From the NCBI RefSeq assembly GCF_013370205.1, contig NZ_JABWGV010000002.1, positions 186,001 through 250,000 on the forward strand: a DNA stretch of 64,000 bases, read 5' to 3'. Shown here in pieces: positions 37,223-44,041 of this stretch. Made by a program: the position numbers and the translations under genes. The stretch is from Qipengyuania atrilutea (lineage in GTDB: Bacteria > Pseudomonadota > Alphaproteobacteria > Sphingomonadales > Sphingomonadaceae). The stretch's first letter is position 1. Each line of letters opens with the position of its first letter. The notes below the pieces were generated by a model, which was given only the letters and a program-made list of their open reading frames with translations, ran no database searches and was not told the DNA's origin.

Positions 37223-37252
37223 TTGGTTGTCACAAGACCAATTTGGTGTCAA
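37223..37252 (-). promoter_or_regulatory. Palindromic operator candidates upstream of the XRE operon
   Basis: Overlapping palindromes lie 30-60 nt before the 56-aa gene: TTGTCACAA (37227-37235), ACCAATTTGGT (37237-37247), and TTGGT/ACCAA flanks (37223-37227 and 37237-37241). A TTGACA hexamer on the minus strand (37252-37247) could be a -35. No clear -10 at proper spacing. A binding site for the operon's XRE protein is likely by position. Confidence 0.5.
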
Positions 37253-37304
37253 GCACGATTTACATAAAGGCGAGCGAACTTCACTGTCGCTTGCGCGAAG
37301 AGAG

Positions 37305-37328
37305 ATGAGGGGTTATCCCGCCCATTGA
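37305..37328 (+). CDS. Possible 7-aa upstream ORF ahead of the Thr leader
   Basis: ATG 37305 encodes MRGYPAH and ends TGA overlapping the ATG of the Thr leader by one base (TGATG). It could couple initiation onto the leader, since the leader itself lacks a close ribosome-binding site. Preceded by GAAGAGAG. Chance occurrence is quite possible. Confidence 0.3.
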   Translation: MRGYPAH

Positions 37329-37402
37329 TGGCCATTCTGACGACCAGCACGACTACCACCACCACGGGCGCTGCCCGGGGGCGGATCGTCGCGGCCATCT
37401 GA
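37328..37402 (+). CDS. Threonine-rich leader peptide upstream of thrS, 24 aa
   Basis: A 24-codon frame (ATG 37328, TGA 37400) reads MAILTTSTTTTTT and then a short GAARGRIVAAI tail: eight Thr and one Ser within the first 13 residues. This closely resembles the E. coli ThrL attenuator peptide. It lies 137 nt before thrS on the same strand. When charged tRNA-Thr is scarce, the ribosome would stall on this run and alter downstream RNA folding. Control of thrS by it is inference; the composition and position are seen directly. It has no strong Shine-Dalgarno of its own. Confidence 0.72.
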   Translation: MAILTTSTTTTTTGAARGRIVAAI

Positions 37403-37466
37403 CGCGGCAACCGCTGCCCGGGCGTTACCGGGCGGTCGGCGTCGCTTCCCGGTAAATTCGCCTTTT
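37371..37466 (+). promoter_or_regulatory. Candidate attenuator RNA with alternative hairpins, thrS leader
   Basis: Three competing pairings are visible. GCCCGGG (37373-37379, in the leader tail) can pair with CCCGGGC (37417-37423). The latter can instead fold as GCCCGG (37416-37421) with CCGGGC (37428-37433). ACCGGG (37427-37432) can alternatively pair with CCCGGT (37448-37453), followed 9 nt later by TTTT (37463-37466). This is the logic of a 1:2/2:3/3:4 attenuator, though the last stem lacks an immediate U-tract. Confidence 0.5.
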
Positions 37467-37539
37467 CCTCACGACGCCGGACTTTGCGGTTCGCGCGGCC
37501 TGTGCCATTGCGCGCCGAGACGAGAAAAGAGCGAGTGCG

Positions 37540-39555
37540 ATGACGGAATTACTCAAGATCAGCCTGCCCGACGGATCGGTGCGCGAGATGGAACCCGGCT
37601 CCACCCCGCACGACGTCGCCGCAGCCATCGGACCGGGGCTCGCCAAGGCCGCGATCGCTGCGCGCGTTGACGGCGAACTGCGCGACATCAACCGCCCGTT
37701 TGACGGCGACGCTCAGCTCGCGCTCGTGACCAGCAAGGACGAGGACGACGCGCTCGAACTGGCGCGCCACGATTTCGCGCACGTGCTGGCCGAGGCGGTG
37801 CAGTCGCTCTTTCCCGGCACGCAGATCACCTTCGGGCCGGCGACCGACGACGGCTTCTATTACGACGTGAAAGCGCCCGACAGCCGCGATCCGTTCGGGA
37901 TGGACGACCTTCCAGCGATCGAAGAGGAAATGCGCCGCATCATTAAGGCCGACAAGCCTCTCCGGCGCGAGGTCTGGAGCCGCCAGCAGCTCATCGAAAA
38001 GTGGGAAGCCGACGGAGAGGTCTTCAAGGCCGAGTGGGCCAAGGAACTGCCCGAAGACGAAGAACTGACCGTCTATCATTCGGGCGACGACTGGCTCGAC
38101 ATGTGCCGCGGCCCGCACCTTGCGAGCACCGGTAAGCTCGATCCACAGGCCTTCAAGCTGACGCGGGTGGCAGGCGCTTACTGGCGCGGCGACCAGAACA
38201 ATCCGCAGCTGACGCGCATCTATGGCACGGGGTGGCTCAACAAGAAGCAGCTCGACGCGCATCTTCACCGGCTGGAGGAAGCCGCCAAGCGCGACCACCG
38301 CAAGCTGGGCCGCGAAATGGACCTGTTCCACCTCCAAGAAGAGGCACACGGCAGCGTATTCTGGCATCCCAACGGCTATCTCATCTGGCGCGAACTCGAA
38401 GCCTATATGCGCCGCAAGATGGACGGCGCGGGCTACCGCGAGATCAAGACGCCGCAGCTCATGGACGTGCGCCAATGGGAGCAGTCGGGCCACTGGGGCA
38501 AATATGCGGAGAACATGTTCGCCGTGCCCGACATGGTTCCGGAGGTGGACGAACTCGGCGATGGGCCGGCCAATCCTGCGGTTGCGCCCGATGCGGACTG
38601 GATGGCGATCAAGCCGATGAACTGCCCGGCGCACGTGCTCGTCTTCAAACAGGGTATCACCAGCTACCGCGACCTGCCGATTCGGCTCGGCGAGATGGGC
38701 TGCTGCCACCGAAACGAGCCGCATGGCGCACTTCACGGGCTGATGCGCGTGCGCCAGTTCACGCAGGACGATGCGCATATCTTCTGCACCGAAAGCCAGG
38801 TGGTCGAGGAAGTTCGCGCGTTCTGCAAGCTCGCGGACGAGGTCTATTCCGACTTCGGCTTCACCTACGATGTGAAGCTCGCTCTGCGCCCCGAAAAACG
38901 TTTCGGCAGCGATGCCGATTGGGACAAGGCGGAGCAGGAACTGCGCGATGCGGTCGCCGAAGCCGGGATGGCGAACGAGGAATACGGCTGGGAGGAACTG
39001 CCGGGCGAGGGGGCGTTCTATGCGCCGAAGCTCGAATGGCATCTCACCGATGCGATCGGGCGCACATGGCAGGTCGGCACGATCCAGGGCGACCGCGTGC
39101 TGCCCGACCGGCTCGATGCGAGCTACGTCGGTGAGGACGGCGAGCGTCACCGCCCGGTCATGCTACACCGCGCGATCTTCGGCAGCTACGAGCGCTTCAT
39201 CGGCATCCTGATCGAGCATTTCGCCGGCAAGCTGCCGCTGTGGCTCGCTCCGGTGCAGGCGGTGGTCGCGCCGATCGTATCCGATGTCGACGGCTATGCG
39301 AACGACGTGGTCGGCAAGCTGAAGGCGGCCGGGCTGCGTGCCGAAGCGGACCTGCGCAACGAGAAGGTCGGCTACAAGATCCGCGAGCATAGCCACGCGA
39401 AAGTCCCGCACCTGCTCGTCGTCGGCAAGCGCGAGGCGGAAGAGGGTACGGTCGCCATCCGTACGCTCGGCGAAAAGGATCAGCGGACCATGTCGCTGGA
39501 CGAGGCGGTCGCAATGCTGAAGGTCGAAGCGACGCCGCCAGACCTACGCGGCTGA
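37540..39555 (+). CDS. thrS: Threonyl-tRNA synthetase
   Basis: A 671-aa class II synthetase. The N-terminal TGS domain (about 1-65) begins ISLPDGSVREMEPG. The editing domain has ELARHDFAHVLAEAVQSLFP with its HxxxH site and DMCRGPHLASTGK. The catalytic core has RNEPHGALHGLMRVRQFTQD (motif 2) and CCHRNEP, zinc ligands and LHRAIFGSYERFIGILIEH (motif 3). The anticodon-binding domain ends the protein. Start ATG 37540, preceded by GAGAAAAGAGCGAG. A Thr-rich leader lies upstream. The first TSUP gene follows after 3 nt. Confidence 0.97.
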   Translation: MTELLKISLPDGSVREMEPGSTPHDVAAAIGPGLAKAAIAARVDGELRDINRPFDGDAQLALVTSKDEDDALELARHDFAHVLAEAVQSLFPGTQITFGPATDDGFYYDVKAPDSRDPFGMDDLPAIEEEMRRIIKADKPLRREVWSRQQLIEKWEADGEVFKAEWAKELPEDEELTVYHSGDDWLDMCRGPHLASTGKLDPQAFKLTRVAGAYWRGDQNNPQLTRIYGTGWLNKKQLDAHLHRLEEAAKRDHRKLGREMDLFHLQEEAHGSVFWHPNGYLIWRELEAYMRRKMDGAGYREIKTPQLMDVRQWEQSGHWGKYAENMFAVPDMVPEVDELGDGPANPAVAPDADWMAIKPMNCPAHVLVFKQGITSYRDLPIRLGEMGCCHRNEPHGALHGLMRVRQFTQDDAHIFCTESQVVEEVRAFCKLADEVYSDFGFTYDVKLALRPEKRFGSDADWDKAEQELRDAVAEAGMANEEYGWEELPGEGAFYAPKLEWHLTDAIGRTWQVGTIQGDRVLPDRLDASYVGEDGERHRPVMLHRAIFGSYERFIGILIEHFAGKLPLWLAPVQAVVAPIVSDVDGYANDVVGKLKAAGLRAEADLRNEKVGYKIREHSHAKVPHLLVVGKREAEEGTVAIRTLGEKDQRTMSLDEAVAMLKVEATPPDLRG

Positions 39556-39558
39556 CGA

Positions 39559-40305
39559 GTGGAGTTGCTGGCAGGCTATGCGCCGCTACAGCTGGCAGCT
39601 GCGCTCTTCGCGGCACTCGGCTCCGCGTTCGTGCGCGGGCTGACGGGGTTCGGCATGGCGATCCTGCTCGTGCCGATCCTTGCGCTGGCGGTAGCGCCGC
39701 TCGATGCTGTGCTGCTGGCGAACTTCCTGTCCGTATTCATCGGGCTGTCGGAGATACGGCGGCTGCTGCGCGGTGCGGAGCGGTCGGCATGGATCATCAT
39801 CGCCCTCGTGGCAGTAACGACGCCTGTCGGCCTCTATCTTCTCAGCACCACGACACCCGCAATCGCCCGCGTGATTATCGCTTTCGTCGCCCTGTCTGCA
39901 TTCGTAGCCATCTTGTTGCCCCGACGCGGCGCGCTCGAGCATCATGTTGCCACCACCGGCGGCGTCGGCGTGCTGAGCGGGCTGCTCACCGGCTATGCGG
40001 GCATGCCCGGACCGCCGGTCGTGCCTTACTATGTGGGGCGCGACATTTCGCGCGAGACGGCAAAGGCCTCGATGCTGCTGATCTTCACCTGTGCATCGGC
40101 ATGCGGGCTGGCGAGCGGCGCAGTTATTGGTGTGCTTGATCCACGCCAGGCGCTTCTCGCACTTCTGCTGTTTCCCGCGGTTCTGCTGGGCAATTGGCTG
40201 GGCGACAAGGCCTCGGGCCACATCGCAGACCGGAGCTGGCGCATTTGCGTCGGCGTGGTTCTGGGCGGCGCAGCCGTGGCGGCCTTGTGGAAGGCGTTCG
40301 GCTAG
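39559..40305 (+). CDS. TSUP (TauE/SafE) family membrane permease, copy 1
   Basis: A 248-aa membrane protein with seven to eight helices and the TSUP repeat signature RGLTGFGMAILLVPILAL in the first half and GYAGMPGPPVVPYY in the second. Family members export sulfite, sulfonates or related anions. Start GTG 39559 lies 3 nt after thrS. A second paralogue starts right after its stop. Substrate unknown. Confidence 0.9.
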   Translation: MELLAGYAPLQLAAALFAALGSAFVRGLTGFGMAILLVPILALAVAPLDAVLLANFLSVFIGLSEIRRLLRGAERSAWIIIALVAVTTPVGLYLLSTTTPAIARVIIAFVALSAFVAILLPRRGALEHHVATTGGVGVLSGLLTGYAGMPGPPVVPYYVGRDISRETAKASMLLIFTCASACGLASGAVIGVLDPRQALLALLLFPAVLLGNWLGDKASGHIADRSWRICVGVVLGGAAVAALWKAFG

Positions 40306-41043
40306 ATGCTCGGTCTGACCGTCGGCGCACTCGTAGTAGCCGCACTCACTGCCATTGCGGCGGGGTTCGTGCGCGGACTTGCCGGGTTCGGTCTTTCGGT
40401 CGTCCTCGTCCCGGTGCTGGCACTGACGATCCCGCCGGCAGAAGCGGTGCTGACCGGAAATATCTCGCTGTTCCTGATCGGCCTAACCGATATCGGGCGC
40501 ATCCGCCGCGATGCGGAGCGCTCCGCAATACCGATCGGGCTCATCGCGCTGCTATGCGCGCCGCTCGGCTTGTGGGCGCTGACCGCATTGCCGCCCGCTT
40601 GGGCGCGGCTGTTGATTGCGTTCGTGTCGCTCGGGGCATTCGTATTGGTAGTGATTCCCCTCGGCAAGATCGCGCTCTCCCGCAAACCGGCAATGGGCAT
40701 ATCGGGCGTAGCGACCGGCTTCTTCACCGGGTTCGCCGGAATGCCCGGTCCGGGCATGGCCCCCTTCTACCTGCGCGGAAAGTTGCCGCCGAGAGTGGCG
40801 CGCGCATCCATGATGGCGATCTTCCTCGTCACCACCCCGCTGGCGGCAATCATGTTTCTTGCGCTCGGCATCGGCGGACTGGAGACCGTCATGCTGGCGC
40901 TTGTCCTGTTTCCGGCGGTACTGGTGGGGGACTGGTTCGGCCACCGCGCATTCGGACGCGTTACCGACCGGCAGTGGCAGGCGAGCGTCGCGGTAGTTCT
41001 GGGAGGCGCGGCGCTGGCCGCGCTGGTTAAGCTCTTAGCCTAG
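40306..41043 (+). CDS. TSUP (TauE/SafE) family membrane permease, copy 2
   Basis: A 245-aa paralogue of the preceding protein, with RGLAGFGLSVVLVPVLAL and GFAGMPGPGMAPFYL at the same places and a similar terminal VVLGGAALAAL. The ATG immediately follows the TAG of copy 1. The pair may make a heteromeric permease or two specificities. They look to be cotranscribed with thrS. Confidence 0.9.
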   Translation: MLGLTVGALVVAALTAIAAGFVRGLAGFGLSVVLVPVLALTIPPAEAVLTGNISLFLIGLTDIGRIRRDAERSAIPIGLIALLCAPLGLWALTALPPAWARLLIAFVSLGAFVLVVIPLGKIALSRKPAMGISGVATGFFTGFAGMPGPGMAPFYLRGKLPPRVARASMMAIFLVTTPLAAIMFLALGIGGLETVMLALVLFPAVLVGDWFGHRAFGRVTDRQWQASVAVVLGGAALAALVKLLA

Positions 41044-41166
41044 AAAGGGCAGCGCCGGACCGGCAAGAGCGAGAGCCGCACCGCAGCACACTACCACGAT
41101 GCGCGATGCGCCCCGCTCGATAGCGGGAACGACATTCGTGCGGGCAAGAGCGATTGCGCGGGTCAT
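41035..41166 (-). CDS. Possible 43-aa small membrane peptide
   Basis: A frame from ATG 41164-41166 to TAA 41035 encodes MTRAIALARTNVVPAIERGA followed by SRIVVVCCGAALALAGPALP and FLG, with one hydrophobic stretch. No convincing ribosome-binding site is visible, and the 3' end overlaps the TSUP copy 2 gene by 9 nt antisense. It fills the otherwise empty 170-nt gap between TSUP and agmatine deiminase. May not be coding. Confidence 0.3.
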   Translation of the reverse strand: MTRAIALARTNVVPAIERGASRIVVVCCGAALALAGPALPFLG

Positions 41167-41213
41167 GAAAAGCGTTTTGCGCGCGAATAGCTAACAAAAC
41201 CTTACCGTTAACT

Positions 41214-42203
41214 TTAGCCTTCGAAACCGGCGCTCGGCATCTGCTGGCTGGCGCAGTGAAAACCGCCGCCCCCTGCCAGAACGGCGTCCGCCGGAAGGCC
41301 GATCGCGGGGCGATCCGGGAAATGCGCGCCAATCGCCGCGACCGCTTTCTCGTCCTGCGGCACGCCGAAGGTCGGTACGACGACGAGGTAGGAGGTTATG
41401 GCGAAGTTCGCATAGCTCGCCGGTTCAATTCGGTCGCCGCGCGTGACGAGGCCGGGCGAAGGGATTGCGTGGACCTTCAGGCCGAAGTCTTCGGCTCGCT
41501 CCCGCGCATCGGCGTAGATCGCCGCGTTGGGATCGTGCGGACCGAAGGGTTCGGCAAGCACGATCTCTCCGGGCGCAACGAAGCGGGCGAGGTTGTCGAC
41601 ATGGCCGTCGGTATGGTCGTTGATCAGACCCTTGCCGAGCCAGCAGATGCGTTCGAAACCGAGACTTTCCTTTAGTCGTTCTTCGATCTCCTCGCGGCTC
41701 AGCGCCGGGTTGCGATTCGGGTTGAGCAGGCACTCTTCGGTCGTGACGGCGATCCCGGTCCCGTCGCCGTCCACCGCGCCGCCCTCGAGCACCCAGTCAT
41801 GCGTTTCCAGCGGCAGACCGGCGTCCTCCGCCAGCCGAGCGCCGACAGTCTCGTCGCCCGGCATCAGATACTTGCCGCCCCAGCCGTTGAAGCCGAAGCG
41901 CCGCGCCGCCCGCTCGCCCTTATTCTTCACGACCAGCGGCCCGGTATCGCGCAGCCAGATATCGCCGTACTCGCGCCGTTCGAGCGTGACGCTGCCCGAT
42001 ACGAGCCGTTTCGCGTGCGCCTCGTTCGCTGCCCCGCGCACGAGCAGGCGCACGTCCTGCCCGCTCTCCGCGACCGCATCGGCGAAGGCGGCGATCTGCT
42101 CCTGCGCCGCGGCGAGATAGCCCGGCCACTCGCCCTCATCGTGCGGGAAGCCGATCCACAGCCAGTCCTGCGGCGCCCATTCAGGCGGCATGATCACGCT
42201 CAT
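41214..42203 (-). CDS. aguA: Agmatine deiminase (peptidyl-arginine deiminase family)
   Basis: A 329-aa enzyme hydrolysing agmatine to N-carbamoylputrescine and ammonia in putrescine synthesis. The catalytic Cys is in GGGGFHCASQQMPSAG. Other signatures are MPPEWAPQDWLWIGFP, GDIWLRDTGPL, FNGWGGKY, LEGGAVDGDG and INDHTDGHVDNLARF, with the catalytic His/Asp. The putrescine partner AguB (N-carbamoylputrescine amidase) is not in the window. Start ATG 42203 is chosen; an internal ATG at 42191 would also fit. Confidence 0.95.
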   Translation of the reverse strand: MSVIMPPEWAPQDWLWIGFPHDEGEWPGYLAAAQEQIAAFADAVAESGQDVRLLVRGAANEAHAKRLVSGSVTLERREYGDIWLRDTGPLVVKNKGERAARRFGFNGWGGKYLMPGDETVGARLAEDAGLPLETHDWVLEGGAVDGDGTGIAVTTEECLLNPNRNPALSREEIEERLKESLGFERICWLGKGLINDHTDGHVDNLARFVAPGEIVLAEPFGPHDPNAAIYADARERAEDFGLKVHAIPSPGLVTRGDRIEPASYANFAITSYLVVVPTFGVPQDEKAVAAIGAHFPDRPAIGLPADAVLAGGGGFHCASQQMPSAGFEG

Positions 42204-42228
42204 CGAACGGCTTCCCGAAGTACGGCTA

Positions 42229-43935
42229 TCAGCAGCCTTCGCCTGCCGCGCAGCTGGCATCGCGGGTCGCCTTGAACTCGTCGCCCTCGACCCAGTTGGG
42301 CCAGCTTTCCGAATTGCCGAGCATCCGCCCGATCCGGTAAAACAGCTGCAGGTCGCTCATCACGCCTGACCAGTCCCAGTTCGGATCGAACTCGTCCTTC
42401 GGTCCGTGATAGCGGTTTTCGGTGTAGTCGCGCGCGACCGCCGCTCCGGCATCGATCCCGCCCTCGACCAGATCCTCGCCGCCGTCGACATACAGGAACG
42501 GCACGCCGCGCTTGGCGAAGGCGAAATGGTCGCTGCGGTAGTAGAATCCCTTTTCCGGCGTCGCTTCGGGGGTTGCGGTGCGGTCGACGCTCATCAGCGC
42601 CTTGCCGAGATAGGCATCGAGCTCGCTCTTGCCGCCGCCGACCACCGTGACGTCGTTGGCGCGGCCCGCCATCTGGAATGCGTCCATATTGATGCCGCCG
42701 ACCGTCTGGCTGAGCGGGAAGACCGGGTTCGCGGCGTAATAATCCGCGCCTAGCAGTCCCGATTCCTCCGCCGTCACGGCTAGGAAGACCTGGCTGCGGT
42801 CGGTCGCGCCTGCCTCCGCGTGCGCCTCTGCGAGTGCGACGAGGGCCGCCGTACCGGTCGCGTTATCAACTGCGCCGTTGCAGATATTATCACCGTCCGG
42901 AGCCGGCGAGCAGCGACCGAGGTGGTCCCAATGCGCCGTGTGCATGACATATTCGTCGGGGCGCTCGCTGCCCGGCAGGATGCCGATCACGTTGCGCGAT
43001 GCGAACTTGCGGATGTCGTTGGCAAAGCTGGTCGAAGCGGTCAGCCCGAGCGGCACGGCGCGGAAGCCCTTCTGCTTCGCCCGCTCGCTGAGAGCGGACA
43101 GGTCCTGCCCCGCCGCACTCATGATCTGCTGGGCGACTTCCTTCTGCACCCAGCCGTTCACCTTGGTCAGCGGCGGCGCGTTCTGCCCGCGCTGCGCATA
43201 GGCCTGCGGGCCGGACCACGAGGACTCGACGACGTTCCAGCCGTATGCCGCGGGGTAGGTATCGTGGACGATGATCGCGCCCGCTGCGCCCTGGCGAGCT
43301 GCTTCCTCGTACTTGTAGGTCCAGCGACCGTAATAGGTCATTGCCCGCCCGCCGAACGCGCCTTCCAGCGCTTCGCTTTCGTAGTCGGGATCGTTGACGA
43401 GGATGACGGCGGTCTTGCCGGTCATGTCGACGCCGGCATAGTCGTTCCAGCCGCGTTCCGGGGCGTTGATGCCGTAACCGACGAAGACGAGTTCGCTGTT
43501 GTCGAGCGTCGTGCGCGGATCTTCGCGGTAGGTCACGCCGACCCAGTCGCTTCCGTATTCGAACTCCATGGTCTCGCCGCTGCCCGATACGGTGAGCGGC
43601 CGGAAATCCTTACCCGTGATTTCGACTAGCGGCACGTCCTGCACCCACGAGCCGTTGTTGCCCGGTTGAAGGCCCGCCTCGCGGAAGCGTTCGGTCAGCA
43701 GCGCAACGGTCTTCTCCTCGCCCGGCGTTCCCGGTGCGCGCCCTTCGTACGCATCGGAAGACAGCGTGCGCGTCACCTCGATCATGGTCTCGCGCGAGAT
43801 GTCGCCTTCCGTAACGTCGGGAATATCGAGCGCCGCAGCGGAGCGTACGGCCGGTTCCTCGGTGCTCATGGCGCATCCGGCCATGACGATGGGAAGCGCG
43901 CAGACGGCGGCATGTTTGAGGGTGGTGCGGATCAT
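42229..43935 (-). CDS. M28-family aminopeptidase-like lipoprotein
   Basis: A 568-aa exported peptidase. The signal ends in a lipobox (IVMAGC near residue 20). A PA-domain-like insert follows at about 170-290 (GRAMTYYGRWTYKYEEAARQ). The M28 zinc core shows AHWDHLGRC, NGAVDNATGTAALVALA, VTAEESGLLGADYYA and FYYRSDHFAFAKRGVPFLY, the usual His, Asp, Glu and His ligands. It acts on peptides in the envelope or medium, probably taking up N-terminal residues. Divergent from glnE. The stretch downstream of the stop codon leads into agmatine deiminase, 25 nt away. Confidence 0.94.
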   Translation of the reverse strand: MIRTTLKHAAVCALPIVMAGCAMSTEEPAVRSAAALDIPDVTEGDISRETMIEVTRTLSSDAYEGRAPGTPGEEKTVALLTERFREAGLQPGNNGSWVQDVPLVEITGKDFRPLTVSGSGETMEFEYGSDWVGVTYREDPRTTLDNSELVFVGYGINAPERGWNDYAGVDMTGKTAVILVNDPDYESEALEGAFGGRAMTYYGRWTYKYEEAARQGAAGAIIVHDTYPAAYGWNVVESSWSGPQAYAQRGQNAPPLTKVNGWVQKEVAQQIMSAAGQDLSALSERAKQKGFRAVPLGLTASTSFANDIRKFASRNVIGILPGSERPDEYVMHTAHWDHLGRCSPAPDGDNICNGAVDNATGTAALVALAEAHAEAGATDRSQVFLAVTAEESGLLGADYYAANPVFPLSQTVGGINMDAFQMAGRANDVTVVGGGKSELDAYLGKALMSVDRTATPEATPEKGFYYRSDHFAFAKRGVPFLYVDGGEDLVEGGIDAGAAVARDYTENRYHGPKDEFDPNWDWSGVMSDLQLFYRIGRMLGNSESWPNWVEGDEFKATRDASCAAGEGC

Positions 43936-44041
43936 GGAGGGTCCTTTCAGGGGAAACTTGTTTTGCACTGCTTTGCCCGATGGGGACCTCTTGGGCAAGG
44001 CGCGCTTGTCTGGCTCAAGGCAAAGCGCCACAAGGCAGCGC

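Noticed and set aside
37549-39150. A 533-codon antisense open frame across thrS
   Set aside because: Opposite a well-supported thrS; amino-acid composition is unlike a real protein.
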